Shown in pieces: positions 46,728 through 57,273 of a stretch of DNA of 64,000 nucleotides. This stretch comes from Burkholderia mayonis (GTDB taxonomy: Bacteria > Pseudomonadota > Gammaproteobacteria > Burkholderiales > Burkholderiaceae): NCBI RefSeq assembly GCF_001523745.2, contig NZ_CP013386.1, positions 1,984,001-2,048,000 on the forward strand, given 5' to 3'. How positions within the stretch are numbered: the first letter of the stretch is position 1; every line of letters starts with the position of its first letter. The notes beneath the pieces are model-generated. The model made no database searches. It saw only the letters and a list, made by a program, of their open reading frames with translations, and was not told the origin of the DNA. A program made the translations under genes and the position numbers.

Positions 46728-47915
46728 TCAATCCTCATCGTCATCCGCATACGGGATGCCTTCATCGTAACCGTCGTCATAGACCGCGTCGGCGTCGCCG
46801 AATTCCGCATCGTCCGAGCCGAAGCCGAGCGCGTCGACGAGCGCCGCGAGATCGTCCGGCAGCGGCGCGCGCCATTGCATCGTCCGGCCGGTCGCTGGAT
46901 GGACGAGGCCGAGCCGCCACGCGTGCAGCGCCTGCCGTGCGAAGCCGCCCGGCAGCGGCGCGACCGAGCGCTTGCCGCGCGCGCGGCCGTACACCGGATC
47001 GCCGAGGAGCGGATGTCCGACGTGCGCGCAGTGTACGCGGATCTGATGCGTGCGCCCGGTCTCGAGGTCGCAATGGATCGCCGATACCGGCTGGCGTTCC
47101 CACATCGCCGTATCGACGGTGCGGAAGTGCGTGCGCGCCGGCTTGCCCGCCGCGCCGGTCACGACCGCCATCCGCGTGCGTTCGCGCGGGTCGCGGCCGA
47201 TCGGCGCATCGATCGTGCCCTCGGCGGGCATCTGCCCCCATGCGAGCGCGAAATAGCGGCGCTTCACCGTGCGCGCCTGCAATTGGCGAATCAGATCGGT
47301 CTGCGCGGCGAGCGTGCGCGCGACGACCATCAGGCCCGACGTCTCCTTGTCGAGCCGATGCACGATGCCCGCGCGCGGCAAACCAGCCGCGTCGGCATAG
47401 CGGTGCAGCAGGCCGTTCAGCAGCGTGCCGCTCCAGTTGCCCGCGGCCGGGTGGACGACGAGGCCGGCCGGCTTGTCGATGACGACGAGCGTGTCGTCCT
47501 CGTAGACGACCGAAAGCGGCACCGGCTCCGGTGCGAACGCGAGCTGCTCGGGCAGCAGGTCCGGCAACAGCTCGATCGTCGCGCCGAGCGGCACGGGCTG
47601 CCGGATCTTCGCGAGCGCGCCATCGACGCGCACGCGCTCCGACTCGATCCATTGCTGCAGACGGCTGCGCGAGAACTCGGGGAAAAGCTGCGCGAGCGCC
47701 TTGTCGAGGCGCTCGCCCGCAAGCGCGGGCGGTACCTCGATCACGCGCGGCGCATCGGCGCCGAGATCGGCGCTCACGGGAGCGACGAGCGCGTCGCTCG
47801 TCAGATCGTCGTCGAGCGAATCACCGGGAGAAGCGTCGGCGAGGCCGGCGCTTGGGCTATAATCGTCGCGGTTTGACGTGCCCGTACGGGCATTCAACGT
47901 ACTTGAACGGGTCAT
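46728..47915 (-). CDS. rluD: 23S rRNA pseudouridine synthase D
   Basis: A 395-residue enzyme that makes pseudouridines in helix 69 of 23S rRNA. S4 domain (about 60-115) with '[20 protein letters not shown]', catalytic motif '[20 protein letters not shown]' with the Asp nucleophile, and '[20 protein letters not shown]'. The N-terminal ~55 residues and the C-terminal ~25 are acidic, disordered extensions. Divergent from bamD, with 35 bp between the two starts. Confidence 0.94.
   Translation of the reverse strand: MTRSSTLNARTGTSNRDDYSPSAGLADASPGDSLDDDLTSDALVAPVSADLGADAPRVIEVPPALAGERLDKALAQLFPEFSRSRLQQWIESERVRVDGALAKIRQPVPLGATIELLPDLLPEQLAFAPEPVPLSVVYEDDTLVVIDKPAGLVVHPAAGNWSGTLLNGLLHRYADAAGLPRAGIVHRLDKETSGLMVVARTLAAQTDLIRQLQARTVKRRYFALAWGQMPAEGTIDAPIGRDPRERTRMAVVTGAAGKPARTHFRTVDTAMWERQPVSAIHCDLETGRTHQIRVHCAHVGHPLLGDPVYGRARGKRSVAPLPGGFARQALHAWRLGLVHPATGRTMQWRAPLPDDLAALVDALGFGSDDAEFGDADAVYDDGYDEGIPYADDDED
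47858..47892 (+). promoter_or_regulatory. Candidate bamD promoter -10 and adjacent palindrome, inside rluD codons
   Basis: TATAAT at 47858-47863 is a consensus -10 on the plus strand; a start near 47870 would give an 80-nt bamD leader. TGCCCGTACGGGCA at 47879-47892 is a perfect 14-bp palindrome just after it. Both lie within the first codons of the divergent rluD gene. No clear -35 is seen. Confidence 0.45.
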
Positions 47916-47950
47916 TTAGACTGGGTCACTTGAGACTTGAAGCTAGGACA

Positions 47951-48793
47951 ATGCGAGCCCTATTCACCATGATGCATTCGACCAAACGCGTCGCGAAACC
48001 TGCGGCGGCCTGGGCCGCGCTGGCCGCGGCCGCGGCGCTCGTCGCGGGCTGCCACGGCTTGCCGCAGAAGACCGATGAAACGGCGGCCTGGTCGAACAAC
48101 AAATTATACTCAGAGGCTCAGGATGCATTGACGGGCGGCGACTGGGGCAAGTGCGCGAAATACTTCGAAGCGCTGCAGGGCCGCGATCCGTTCGGCCATT
48201 TCGCGCAGCAGGCGCAGATCAATGTCGCCTACTGTAACTGGAAGGACAACGAAGCGGCCGCGGCCGACCAGGCGATCGACCGCTTCATCCAGCTCCACCC
48301 GGATCACCCGGATATCGCATACGCGTACTACCTGAAGGGGATGATCCACTTCAACGACGACCTCGGTCTCTTCGGCCGTTTCTCCGGCCAGGACATGAGC
48401 GAGCGCGATCCGCAGGCGCTGCGCGAATCGTATGACGCATTCAAGGTCGTCGTCGACCGCTATCCGAAGAGCAAGTATGCGCCGGACGCGGCCGCGCGGA
48501 TGCGCTACATCGTCAACGCACTCGCATCGCACGAAGTGCACTCGGCCGACTATTACTATCGGCGCGGCGCATACGTCGCGGCGATCAACCGCGCGCAGCT
48601 CGCGATCAAGGAATACAAGAACGCGCCCGCGATCGAGGACGCACTGCACATCATGATGCTGTCGTACGCGAAGCTGAATCAGCCCCAGTTGGCCGACGAC
48701 ACGAAACGCGTGCTCGCGTCGACGTTCCCGGACAGCCCGTATGTCACGGGCCGTGCACGGCCGGGCGCGAAGAAATCGTGGTGGCAATTCTGA
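47951..48793 (+). CDS. bamD: Outer-membrane protein assembly factor
   Basis: A 280-residue lipoprotein of the BAM complex that folds beta-barrel proteins into the outer membrane. Lipobox LVAGC with the lipidated Cys at residue 34; the mature part has TPR-like helices ('LYSEAQDALTGGDWGKCAKY', 'INVAYCNWKDNEAAAADQAI', 'ADYYYRRGAYVAAINRAQLA'), as in ComL/YfiO proteins. ATG at 47951 follows AGGA; starts at internal Met7/Met8 would also keep the signal peptide. Divergent from rluD, and followed by a terminator. Confidence 0.94.
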   Translation: MRALFTMMHSTKRVAKPAAAWAALAAAAALVAGCHGLPQKTDETAAWSNNKLYSEAQDALTGGDWGKCAKYFEALQGRDPFGHFAQQAQINVAYCNWKDNEAAAADQAIDRFIQLHPDHPDIAYAYYLKGMIHFNDDLGLFGRFSGQDMSERDPQALRESYDAFKVVVDRYPKSKYAPDAAARMRYIVNALASHEVHSADYYYRRGAYVAAINRAQLAIKEYKNAPAIEDALHIMMLSYAKLNQPQLADDTKRVLASTFPDSPYVTGRARPGAKKSWWQF

Positions 48794-48818
48794 GCGCCGC
48801 GCAGTCGACGCGGTAAAG

Positions 48819-48848
48819 AAAAACCCGGCTCGACAGGCCGGGTTTTTC
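48819..48848. terminator. Rho-independent terminator between bamD and the DinG-like gene
   Basis: AAACCCGGC (48821-48829) pairs with GCCGGGTTT (48837-48845) followed by T-rich sequence on the right and an A-run on the left, so it can act for both convergent genes. Confidence 0.88.
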
Positions 48849-48949
48849 TTTTTGCGCGCCGTCGATCCGTGTCGCGATGACTGCGTCGACCGCGGCGCGT
48901 GCCACGCGCCGCCGCTGCCGCCGTCGACGATTCGCTTGGACGCCCTTGC

Positions 48950-51205
48950 CTATGCCTGCTCGGCCTCGCGCCGCTCGGCGAAGAAATCGCGCACGACGTC
49001 GATCTCGCGCGTGCGCTTGAAGGGCGGCAGGCTCTGCCAGATACGCCGGCCGTACGGCTTGTCGACGAGGCGCGTGTCGCAGATCATCAGCACGCCGCGA
49101 TCCGTCTCCGCACGAATCAGCCGGCCCGCGCCCTGCTTCAGCGTGATGACGGCCTGCGGCAGCTGATGGACGGCGAACGGGCTCAATCCCTTTTTCGTCA
49201 GCGCATCGAGCCGTGCGGCAAGCACCGGATCGTCGGGCGGCGCGAACGGCAGCTTGTCGATCACGACGAGCGACAACGCGTCGCCTCGCACGTCGACACC
49301 CTCCCAGAAGCTCTGGCTGCCGACGAGAATCGCGTTGCCGTACGCACGGAACCGATCGAGCAGTTCGGTGCGGCTCGCATCGCCCTGCACGAGGAGCGGC
49401 GTGTTCCAGCCACGCGCCTCGATCGTGTCGCGCAGCTTCGCCGCGATCCGGTCGACCGCGCGCAGCGTCGTGCACAGCACGAACACGCCGCCGCCCGACG
49501 CCTCGATCACCGGCAGCGCGGCGTCGAACACCGCGTCGGTGAACACGGGTGACGACGGCTGCGGCAGATTCCGCGGCACGTACAGGAGTCCTTGCGTTTG
49601 ATAGTCGAACGGACTCGGCAGCGTCATCGAGCGGCGTGCATCGAGGCCCATCTGCGCCGCGTAGTGCGTGAAGTCGCCGCGCACCGACAGCGTCGCCGAC
49701 GTGAAGATCCACGCGCGCGGCACGCCCGCACGCTGCTTCGCGAAGATCGGCGCGACGGACAGCGGCGTCTCGTGCAGCTGGACCGTATGCGCGAACACTT
49801 CAACCCAGCGCACCTTTTCGTTCGGATCGCCGCGCTCGCCCGCTTCCGCGGCGGCCTGCGCATCGGCTGCGTCCGCTTTCGCGCCGGGCGCGACCCAGCC
49901 CGCGAGCAGATCCTGCAGCTCGCGCGCGCGGCGCTGGCATGCCGCAATCGATTCGGCGCGCTCCGCCTGCCCGGCGAGCGCAGTCGACAACGCATCGAGC
50001 GCCGCCTCGACCGCATCGAGTGCGCCGAAGAGCGGATGGCCGTCGCCCAGTTGCGCGAGCGACATGCGCACGATGCCGTCGTCGGCGAACGCGAGCCGCA
50101 CATCGCGCGCGGCACGCTCCAGCGCACCGCCGAGCTTCACCCATTCGACCGCATCGCGCGCATGCGCGAGGCCCTCGACGACCGAATCGCGCGCGAGCTC
50201 GAGCATCTGTGTCGTCGACAGCGTCTCGCCGAAAAAAAGCGTTGCAGTCTCGGGCAACTGATGCGCTTCGTCGAAGACGATCGTGTTCGCACTCGGCAGC
50301 AACTCGGCCATCCCGGTATCGCGCAACATGATGTCCGCGAAGAACAGGTGGTGATTGACGACGACGATGTCCGCCTGCTGCGCCTCACGGCGCGCCTGCA
50401 TCACGAAGCAGTCCTTGTAATGCGGGCATTCCTGGCCGAGGCAGTTGTCGCGGGTCGACGTGACCATCGACCACACGGGCGACGTCTCCGGCACGCTCGC
50501 GAGCTCGGCCTTGTCGCCGCTCTTCGTGAGCTTCGCGAAGCGGATGATGTCCTGCAGGTACGCGGTGTCCTGTCGCGACGGCAAGCGGCCGTTGTCGGCC
50601 GTGCGCTGCAGGTAGTAATGGCACAGGTAGTTCGCGCGGCCCTTGAGCATCGCGACCGTCACGGGCACCGCGAGCGCGTCGCGCACCGTCGGGATGTCGC
50701 GCTGGAACAGTTGGTCCTGCAGGTGCTTCGTGCCCGTCGACACGATCACCTTGCCGCCCCAGAGCATCGCCGGGACGAGGTACGCGTAGGTCTTGCCGGT
50801 GCCGGTGCCGGCCTCGACGATCAGCGTGTTGTCGCTGTTATCCCCCCCTTCGTCGTCGGACGACGCGGCGGGCGCGCCGTCGCGGCCAGCGGACGCGCCG
50901 TCCTGCAGGCGCCGCGCGGGACGCTTGCGCGTCTCGAAGATCTCGGGTTCGGGCATCAGCTTGCCCGACGCCTCCATTGCGGCGGCGACGGCGCGCGCCA
51001 TGTCGATTTGCGACGCACGCGGACGATAGCCGTCGAGCGCGCGCGCGAACAGTCCGCCTTCGCCGAAAATGGCGTCGAGCTCGTTGATGCGTTTCACGCT
51101 CGGCGTGTACGCTCCTGCCGCCGCTCCGGCGTCGGACGTGCGTGAGCGCGCGGCGGACAATTCGTCGCGCCGCGCGTCGGGATTGGCATCAAGCGGTGAA
51201 TTCAA
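48950..51205 (-). CDS. DinG/YoaA-family ATP-dependent DNA helicase
   Basis: A 751-residue XPD-like superfamily 2 helicase. Walker A 'LIVEAGTGTGKTYAYLVPA', Fe-S cluster cysteines in 'RANYLCHYYLQR' and 'NCLGQECPHYKDCFV', 'VVVNHHLFFADIML', DEAH box 'TIVFDEAHQLPE', motif 'AWIFTSATLSVRGDF', 'ILVGSQSFWEGVDV' and 'LKQGAGRLIRAETDRG'. These enzymes unwind DNA from 5' to 3' in repair. The N-terminal ~120 residues contain an Asp/Ala-rich spacer. The start is TTG at 51205 and uncertain; the conserved part begins near residue 35. Confidence 0.9.
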   Translation of the reverse strand: MNSPLDANPDARRDELSAARSRTSDAGAAAGAYTPSVKRINELDAIFGEGGLFARALDGYRPRASQIDMARAVAAAMEASGKLMPEPEIFETRKRPARRLQDGASAGRDGAPAASSDDEGGDNSDNTLIVEAGTGTGKTYAYLVPAMLWGGKVIVSTGTKHLQDQLFQRDIPTVRDALAVPVTVAMLKGRANYLCHYYLQRTADNGRLPSRQDTAYLQDIIRFAKLTKSGDKAELASVPETSPVWSMVTSTRDNCLGQECPHYKDCFVMQARREAQQADIVVVNHHLFFADIMLRDTGMAELLPSANTIVFDEAHQLPETATLFFGETLSTTQMLELARDSVVEGLAHARDAVEWVKLGGALERAARDVRLAFADDGIVRMSLAQLGDGHPLFGALDAVEAALDALSTALAGQAERAESIAACQRRARELQDLLAGWVAPGAKADAADAQAAAEAGERGDPNEKVRWVEVFAHTVQLHETPLSVAPIFAKQRAGVPRAWIFTSATLSVRGDFTHYAAQMGLDARRSMTLPSPFDYQTQGLLYVPRNLPQPSSPVFTDAVFDAALPVIEASGGGVFVLCTTLRAVDRIAAKLRDTIEARGWNTPLLVQGDASRTELLDRFRAYGNAILVGSQSFWEGVDVRGDALSLVVIDKLPFAPPDDPVLAARLDALTKKGLSPFAVHQLPQAVITLKQGAGRLIRAETDRGVLMICDTRLVDKPYGRRIWQSLPPFKRTREIDVVRDFFAERREAEQA

Positions 51206-51263
51206 GGCAAGCGGTTCCTAGTATCCGGCGCTTGCCGCGGCGCCGGCGCTTGCCAGGCCGCGC

Positions 51264-51479
51264 CTAAGCGCGCTTATCCGGTTCGAGCTGCGATTGCAGC
51301 ATGATGATTTTGTCTTTGGCCAGCAGCTTTTCCTTCTTCAGCCGGTGCAGCGCCAAGTCGTCGATATCGGAACGACCCTCCTTCAGTTCGATCTCGCGGG
51401 CAAGCTGCCTGTGCAGCTCCTGCAACGACGCCAGTCGGTTGTACAGTTCCTGTTGCGTTTCCGCCAAACGGGTTTGCAT
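51264..51479 (-). CDS. DUF465 (YdcH-like) small coiled-coil protein
   Basis: A 71-residue helical protein matching DUF465: 'SLQELHRQLAREIELKEG', 'LALHRLKKEKLLAKDKI'. Members are common in proteobacteria and have no firm function. It lies 58 bp upstream of the helicase start on the same strand, so it may share its transcript. Start ATG at 51479 gives MQTRLAETQ. Confidence 0.8.
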   Translation of the reverse strand: MQTRLAETQQELYNRLASLQELHRQLAREIELKEGRSDIDDLALHRLKKEKLLAKDKIIMLQSQLEPDKRA

Positions 51480-51586
51480 ACTCGCCTCCTCACTGAACCA
51501 GCATGCCGGCCGAGCCGCCCGCATGCCCGAGATTGCCTTGCGAAACCACTACCCAACGTACCGCGTTACTGCCCTGCTGTTGGCCG

Positions 51587-52336
51587 TTACTGCTGCTGTT
51601 GCTGCTTCTGTTGCGCCTTCTCGGCGGCCTGCCGCTGGCGCTCCTCGACGTCGGCCTTGTGCTGCACCGCGTCACGCTGCTTCTGCTCGTAGCGCGCGGC
51701 GTTCTCCGCGCGCTGCTGCGCGTCCTTTGCCGCTTGCGCGTGCGCTGCGTCGAGCTTGTGCTGGAACTCGGCCTGCTTCGCGTCGTAGGCCTTCTGGTCC
51801 GCTGCGCGCTGCGGCGCCTGAGCGTCGCGTTCCGCGCGCTTCAGCGCGTTTTGCTGCTGCTTGCTTTCGTACACGGCCGCGCTCGCCTTTTCGTCGGCCG
51901 CGCGCTGCGGCGCTTGCGCCTGCCGCCCGGCTTCCTTCAGCGCCAGTTGCCGGTCGCGCTCCTGCGCACGCACCGCACGCTGCTCGTCGTCGAGCGCGAG
52001 CTGTTCCTCGCTGATGCTCGCGCGCTCGGCGCGCATCGTCTCGCGCGCCTTGTCCAGGCAGCGATTGACGAAAAACGTGCTGTAGCAATCGTGCTGAGCC
52101 ACCGCATAACGATAGTCGTTTTCCGCCGTGCGTTGATTGAGCACTTTTTGACGCGCATCGAAATTCGCTTGCGCGGCGAACGTGCCCGCATCGGACGCAT
52201 CGGCGGCAGGTGCGGCGGCAGACGTCTGCGCGAGGCCGGCGACGGGCGCGCAGGACAGCATCGCCGCAAGCGCTGCGGCGAACGCGACAACGAAAAATCG
52301 GGAGGTAGGCAACGTCGTAGGAAAGCTGCGGATCAT
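51587..52336 (-). CDS. Secreted Gln/Ala-rich coiled-coil protein, unknown function
   Basis: A 249-residue protein with a signal peptide ('VVAFAAALAAMLSCAPVAGL', cleavage near residue 35). A short conserved-looking part with two cysteines follows ('VAQHDCYSTFFVNRCLDKAR'), then a very long coiled coil rich in Gln, Ala, Lys and Glu with repeats of 'AQAPQRAADxKA' and ending in a Gln run. Periplasmic location inferred. I do not recognise the family. Divergent from tex. Confidence 0.7.
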   Translation of the reverse strand: MIRSFPTTLPTSRFFVVAFAAALAAMLSCAPVAGLAQTSAAAPAADASDAGTFAAQANFDARQKVLNQRTAENDYRYAVAQHDCYSTFFVNRCLDKARETMRAERASISEEQLALDDEQRAVRAQERDRQLALKEAGRQAQAPQRAADEKASAAVYESKQQQNALKRAERDAQAPQRAADQKAYDAKQAEFQHKLDAAHAQAAKDAQQRAENAARYEQKQRDAVQHKADVEERQRQAAEKAQQKQQQQQ

Positions 52337-52476
52337 GGATGAAATTCTAACACCCGCGGCTAGCCCCATTTGCATTTATGGCAAAATGCCCCGCTCCATT
52401 CACCCGCCCATTCCGGCCCGAAGGCGCAGCCGGCCGGCACGGGCGATTTCAGCAGGCAGCAGACGCACATCACGAC

Positions 52477-54804
52477 ATGACGGAAACCGTAGCACTCAAG
52501 ATCGTACAGCGCATCGCCGACGAACTGGCGGTCCAGCCCAGGCAGGTCGCCGCAGCGGTGCAACTCCTCGACGAAGGCTCCACCGTTCCGTTCATCGCCC
52601 GCTACCGGAAGGAAGTCACGGGCAATCTGGACGACACGCAGCTGCGCCAGCTCGAAGAACGCCTCCTGTATCTGCGCGAGCTCGAGGAGCGACGCGCGAC
52701 GATCGTCGCGAGCATCGACGAGCAAGGCAAGCTGACCGACGAGCTGCGCGCGGCGATCGACACGGCCGACAGCAAGCAGACGCTCGAGGATCTGTACCTG
52801 CCCTACAAGCCGAAGCGCCGCACGCGCGCGCAGATCGCGCGCGAAGCGGGGCTCGAGCCGCTCGCGCAGGCGCTCCTCGCGAATCCGCTCCTCGATCCGC
52901 AAACGGAAGCCGCCGCGTACGTGGACGCCGACAAGGGCGTCGCCGACGTGAAAGCGGCGCTCGACGGCGCGCGCGACATCTTGTCCGAGCAATTCGGCGA
53001 GACGGCGGAATTGCTCGGCAAGCTGCGCGACTATCTGTTCGAGCGCGGCGTCGTGTCGTCGGCCGTCGTCGAGGGCAAGGAAGGCGAGGAAGGCGAGAAA
53101 TTCCGCGACTACTACGATTACTCGGAGACGATCAAGACAGTGCCGTCTCACCGCGCGCTTGCGCTGTTCCGCGGACGCAACGCTGGCGTGCTGACTGTCA
53201 AGCTCGGCCTCGGCGAAGAACTCGACGCGCAAGTGCCGCATCCGGGCGAGGCGATGATCGCGCGCCATTTCGGGATCGCGAACCAGAGCCGGCCGGCCGA
53301 TAAGTGGCTGTCCGACGTGTGCCGCTGGTGCTGGCGCGTGAAGGTGCAGCCGCACATCGAGACCGAGCTGCTCACGCAGTTGCGCGAGACGGCCGAGCAC
53401 GAGGCGATCCGCGTGTTCGCACGCAATCTGAAGGACCTGCTGCTCGCCGCGCCCGCGGGCCCGAAGGCCGTAATCGGTCTCGACCCCGGCCTGCGCACGG
53501 GCGTGAAGGTTGCGGTCGTCGACCGCACCGGCAAGCTGCTCGCAACCGACACGATCTACCCGCACGAGCCGCGCCGCGACTGGGACGGCTCGCTCGCGAA
53601 GCTCGCGCGCATCGCCGCACAGACGCAGGCCGAGCTCGTCAGCATCGGCAACGGCACTGCATCGCGCGAGACCGACAAGCTCGCGAGCGAGCTGATCGCG
53701 AAACATCCGACGCTCGGACTGCAGAAGATCGTCGTGTCCGAAGCGGGCGCGTCCGTCTACTCGGCGTCGGAACTAGCGGCGAAGGAATTCCCGGAACTCG
53801 ACGTGTCGCTGCGCGGCGCGGTGTCGATCGCACGCCGGCTGCAGGACCCGCTCGCCGAACTCGTGAAGATCGAGCCGAAAGCGATCGGCGTCGGCCAGTA
53901 TCAGCATGACGTGAACCAGCGCGAGCTCGCGCGCTCGCTCGATGCGGTCGTCGAGGATTGCGTGAACGCGGTCGGCGTCGACGCGAATACCGCGTCCGCC
54001 GCCCTTCTTGCGCGCGTGTCGGGCCTCAATACGACGCTCGCGCGCAACATCGTCGACTACCGCGACGCGAATGGCCCGTTCCCATCGCGCGAGCATCTGC
54101 GCAAGGTGCCGCGCCTCGGCGACAAGACGTTCGAGCAGGCCGCGGGCTTCCTGCGCATCAACGGCGGCGAGAACCCGCTCGATCGCTCGTCGGTTCACCC
54201 GGAAGCGTACCCCGTCGTCGAGCGAATGCTCGCGAAGATCCAGAAGCGCATCGACGACGTGCTCGGCAACCGCGACGCGCTCGCGGGCCTGTCGCCCACC
54301 GAATTCGTCGACGAACGCTTCGGGCTGCCGACGGTGCGCGACATTCTCGTCGAGCTCGAGAAGCCGGGCCGTGATCCGCGCCCCGAATTCAAGACCGCGA
54401 CGTTCCGCGAAGGCGTCGAGAAAGTGTCGGATCTCGCGCCGGGCATGGTGCTCGAAGGCGTCGTGACGAACGTCGCCGCGTTCGGCGCGTTCGTCGACAT
54501 CGGCGTGCACCAGGACGGGCTCGTCCACGTGTCCGCGATGTCGACGAAATTCGTCAAGGATCCTCACGAAGTCGTGAAGGCGGGTCAGGTCGTCAAGGTG
54601 AAGGTGCTCGACGTCGACGTGAAGCGCCAGCGGATCTCGCTGACGATGCGTCTCGACGACGACGCTGCGCCAAGTGCGGCAGGCGACCGCGGCGGCGCGG
54701 ATCGCAGCGGAATGCGTGGTGGCAACCGTCCGCAGCGCTCGCGCGAGCCGGAGCCGGCGGGCGCGATGGCCGCCGCGTTCGCAAAGCTCAAGCAGCAGCG
54801 CTGA
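52477..54804 (+). CDS. tex: Tex-family transcription accessory / RNA-binding protein
   Basis: A 775-residue cytoplasmic protein. The helical Tex N-domain starts '[20 protein letters not shown]' and '[17 protein letters not shown]'; a YqgF-like RNase H fold spans about 325-450 ('[18 protein letters not shown]'); helix-hairpin-helix repeats about 490-560; an S1 RNA-binding domain about 645-715 ('[20 protein letters not shown]'). The C-terminal 55 residues are a flexible Arg/Gly tail. Tex influences transcription and toxin expression in several pathogens. Start ATG 52477; about 140 bp from the divergent coiled-coil gene. Confidence 0.95.
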   Translation: MTETVALKIVQRIADELAVQPRQVAAAVQLLDEGSTVPFIARYRKEVTGNLDDTQLRQLEERLLYLRELEERRATIVASIDEQGKLTDELRAAIDTADSKQTLEDLYLPYKPKRRTRAQIAREAGLEPLAQALLANPLLDPQTEAAAYVDADKGVADVKAALDGARDILSEQFGETAELLGKLRDYLFERGVVSSAVVEGKEGEEGEKFRDYYDYSETIKTVPSHRALALFRGRNAGVLTVKLGLGEELDAQVPHPGEAMIARHFGIANQSRPADKWLSDVCRWCWRVKVQPHIETELLTQLRETAEHEAIRVFARNLKDLLLAAPAGPKAVIGLDPGLRTGVKVAVVDRTGKLLATDTIYPHEPRRDWDGSLAKLARIAAQTQAELVSIGNGTASRETDKLASELIAKHPTLGLQKIVVSEAGASVYSASELAAKEFPELDVSLRGAVSIARRLQDPLAELVKIEPKAIGVGQYQHDVNQRELARSLDAVVEDCVNAVGVDANTASAALLARVSGLNTTLARNIVDYRDANGPFPSREHLRKVPRLGDKTFEQAAGFLRINGGENPLDRSSVHPEAYPVVERMLAKIQKRIDDVLGNRDALAGLSPTEFVDERFGLPTVRDILVELEKPGRDPRPEFKTATFREGVEKVSDLAPGMVLEGVVTNVAAFGAFVDIGVHQDGLVHVSAMSTKFVKDPHEVVKAGQVVKVKVLDVDVKRQRISLTMRLDDDAAPSAAGDRGGADRSGMRGGNRPQRSREPEPAGAMAAAFAKLKQQR

Positions 54805-54834
54805 GCTCGCGTCGTCCGCAATCGGGATAGGGGC

Positions 54835-54980
54835 AGTCAGTTAATCTGACCGTCGCGATTTACGCTCCACGCGTCCTCCCCACACTCGATCGCCCTCGTG
54901 CAGTTGCGCTTCGCTTCATTTGCCGTGATCCGCTTATGGCGGGACTTGCACCCGCAGGAGTGCGCCCATACTGGGCGCAC
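54835..54980 (-). mobile_element. Candidate 5' fragment of a group II intron (minus strand)
   Basis: Read on the minus strand from 54980, the sequence begins GTGCGCCCAGTATGGGCGCA, then CTCCTGCGGGTGCAAGTCCC, matching the usual 5' start and first domain-I stem-loops of bacterial group II introns (GUGCG start and the GGGUGCAAGUCCC loop). Further on come GAAGCGAAGCGCAACTGC and GTGGGGAGGACGCG, also intron-like. It begins only a few bases after the kup terminator T-run, the insertion preference known for class C introns. No reverse transcriptase or domain V is seen before the tex gene, so it is a 3'-truncated remnant. Recognition by eye. Confidence 0.6.
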
Positions 54981-54983
54981 ATG

Positions 54984-55013
54984 AAAAAGCCCGCACCGAT
55001 GCGGGCTTTTTTG
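54984..55013 (-). terminator. Rho-independent terminator of kup
   Basis: AAAGCCCGCA (54987-54996) pairs with TGCGGGCTTT (55001-55010) on a 4-nt loop, with T-rich flanks on both strands. It ends the minus-strand kup transcript about 95 bp after the stop. Confidence 0.88.
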
Positions 55014-55105
55014 TGGTGCGGCGCCGGTCAATGCCGACAGGCAGTTCGACGCCACTCACGCATCGAGCCGCGCCGCTCGACGACGAACGGCGCGGCATGC
55101 GTCGC

Positions 55106-56998
55106 TCAGATCTCGATCTTCGTGCCGAGCTCGACAACGCGGTTGGCAGGAATCGAGAAGAAGTCGGTCGGCTTCGCGGCGTTCTGGTGCATCCACGCGA
55201 ACACGCGCTCGCGCCAGATCGACATGCCGGGCAGATGAGTCGGCACGACTGTCTCGCGCGCGAGGAAGAACGACGTATCCATCAGCTCGAACGTGAGGCC
55301 GCGCTGCCGCGCGACTTCCTCGAGCACCGCCTTCACGTCCGGCGTCTCGTTGAAGCCGTACTCCGCCTTGACGATGTAGAGTCCCTCGCCCGCGTCTTGG
55401 ATCGTGACTCGTTCGTCATCCTTCACATACGGAATGTCGCGCGTGACGAACGTGAGGAACAGCGTCCGCTCGTGCAGCACCTTGTTGTGCTTCAGGTTGT
55501 GCAGCAGGCTCACCGGCACCAGCTTGTCGTTGCCGGTCAGATAGATCGCGGTGCCCGACACGCGATGCGGCGGATGCGCGAGCAGCCCCTGCAGGAACGG
55601 CGTAAGAGGGATGCCGTCGGCCGCTGTGCGTTCCTTGACGATGTGACGCCCCTTGTACCACGTCATCAGCAGGAAGAACAGCATCGCACCGATGCCGAGC
55701 GGCAGCCAGCCGCCCTGTTCGACCTTCAACAGGTTTGCGCCAAAGAAGCCGAGATCGACGACGAGGAACACGCCGATGATGAGCGAGACGAGCAGCTTGT
55801 TCCAGTTCCAGACCTTCACCATCACGACGGCGGCGAGGATCGTCGTGATCACCATCGTCGCCGTCACCGCGATGCCGTACGCGGCCGCGAGGTTGTCGGA
55901 GCTCTTGAAGCCGATCACGATGCAGAGGATCACGAACAACAGCAGCCAGTTGACGACCGGTACGTAGATCTGGCCGATCGCAAGGTCGGACGTGTGCAGG
56001 ATCTTCATCCGCGGCACATAGCCGAGCTGGATCGCCTGGCTCGTCAGCGAATACGCACCCGAGATCACCGCCTGCGACGCAATCACGGTCGCGACCGTCG
56101 ACAGCACGACGAGCGGCAGCGCCGCCCATTGCGGCGCGAGCAGGAAGAACGGATTCTCGATCGCCTTCGGATCGAGGAGCAGCAGCGCGCCCTGGCCGAA
56201 GTAGTTGATCACGAGCGACGGCATCACGAGCACGTACGCGGCGAGCCGGATCGGCTTCGCGCCGAAGTGGCCCATGTCCGCGTAGAGCGCCTCCGCGCCC
56301 GTCAGCACGAGCACGACGGAGCCGAGCACCACGTATGCGAGCAGCACGTGCTCGGACATGAACGAGAACGCGTAGTACGGGTTGATCGCCGCGATGACCA
56401 TCGGCGCGCGCGCGATGTGATAGACGCCGAGCACCGCGATCGTGACGAACCAGAGCACCATGATCGGGCCGAACAGCTTGCCGACCATCGCCGTGCCGTG
56501 CCGCTGAATCCAGAACAACGCGATCAGGATCACGATCGTGATCGGCAGCACGAGATGCGTTAGCTGCGGCGCCGCGACCTCGATACCCTCGACCGCCGAC
56601 ATCACCGAGATCGCCGGCGTGATCACCGCGTCGCCGTAGAACATGCACGCGCCGAAGATGCCGAGCGCCATCATGAGCCCGGTGACGCGGGACTTCGGAT
56701 TCAGCGGCCGCAGCGACAACGCCATCAGCGCGAGTACGCCGCCTTCGCCGTTGTTGTCCGCACGCATCACGAACAACACGTATTTGATGCCAACGACGAG
56801 AATGATCGCCCAGAACAGCAGCGAGATCACACCGAGAATCGAGCTTTGCGTGAGAGGAATGCCATGGGCCGGACTGAACGCTTCCTTGAGCGAGTACAGC
56901 GGGCTCGTGCCGATGTCGCCAAAAACCACGCCGATTGCGGCGATCGCGAGCGATTGCAGCGAATGCTGGCGCGTGGACGAGTGATTCGTGTCGGTCAT
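55106..56998 (-). CDS. kup: Potassium uptake protein Kup
   Basis: A 630-residue K+/H+ symporter with about 12 membrane segments in the first 430 residues and a cytoplasmic C-terminal domain. '[20 protein letters not shown]' at the first segment, '[20 protein letters not shown]', '[20 protein letters not shown]' and '[19 protein letters not shown]' are Kup/HAK signatures. C-terminal '[19 protein letters not shown]' is conserved. Start ATG 56998 (MTDTNHSS). Complete. Confidence 0.95.
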   Translation of the reverse strand: MTDTNHSSTRQHSLQSLAIAAIGVVFGDIGTSPLYSLKEAFSPAHGIPLTQSSILGVISLLFWAIILVVGIKYVLFVMRADNNGEGGVLALMALSLRPLNPKSRVTGLMMALGIFGACMFYGDAVITPAISVMSAVEGIEVAAPQLTHLVLPITIVILIALFWIQRHGTAMVGKLFGPIMVLWFVTIAVLGVYHIARAPMVIAAINPYYAFSFMSEHVLLAYVVLGSVVLVLTGAEALYADMGHFGAKPIRLAAYVLVMPSLVINYFGQGALLLLDPKAIENPFFLLAPQWAALPLVVLSTVATVIASQAVISGAYSLTSQAIQLGYVPRMKILHTSDLAIGQIYVPVVNWLLLFVILCIVIGFKSSDNLAAAYGIAVTATMVITTILAAVVMVKVWNWNKLLVSLIIGVFLVVDLGFFGANLLKVEQGGWLPLGIGAMLFFLLMTWYKGRHIVKERTAADGIPLTPFLQGLLAHPPHRVSGTAIYLTGNDKLVPVSLLHNLKHNKVLHERTLFLTFVTRDIPYVKDDERVTIQDAGEGLYIVKAEYGFNETPDVKAVLEEVARQRGLTFELMDTSFFLARETVVPTHLPGMSIWRERVFAWMHQNAAKPTDFFSIPANRVVELGTKIEI

Positions 56999-57222
56999 AA
57001 AAGCGGTATAAATCCGTGCTGGGGTCGGAAAATCGAGCGCTATTCTAACTGGGCACGCAAAAATGCCGCCCACTGGTGTTGTCAGCACACCACTTGCGGC
57101 GGCGCGCCGAGTGTAGCACGGGGTCGTGACGCTTCCCCCCGCGACGGGGCGTCATGATAGCCGGGCGAGGGCGGCGCGCCTACCCTTGCCGCGCGATTCT
57201 TCGGGTGCTGTAAAGAGGACGT

Positions 57223-57253
57223 AAAAAAAACGGCGCCGTCCGGGCGCCGTTTT
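57223..57253 (-). terminator. Terminator of the purA-phosphoribosyltransferase transcript
   Basis: ACGGCGCC (57230-57237) pairs with GGCGCCGT (57243-57250); the A-run 57223-57230 provides eight T on the minus strand. It lies 20 bp after the phosphoribosyltransferase stop. Confidence 0.88.
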
Positions 57254-57273
57254 CGATGCAACATTGGCCGCGC

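Noticed and set aside
54925..54980. tRNA-like segment near the kup terminator
   Set aside because: The arms do not build a cloverleaf and no CCA-proximal acceptor pairing exists; the sequence fits a group II intron 5' end better.
55013..56563. Long plus-strand frame opposite kup
   Set aside because: Antisense shadow of the Kup membrane protein, highly charged with no motif.
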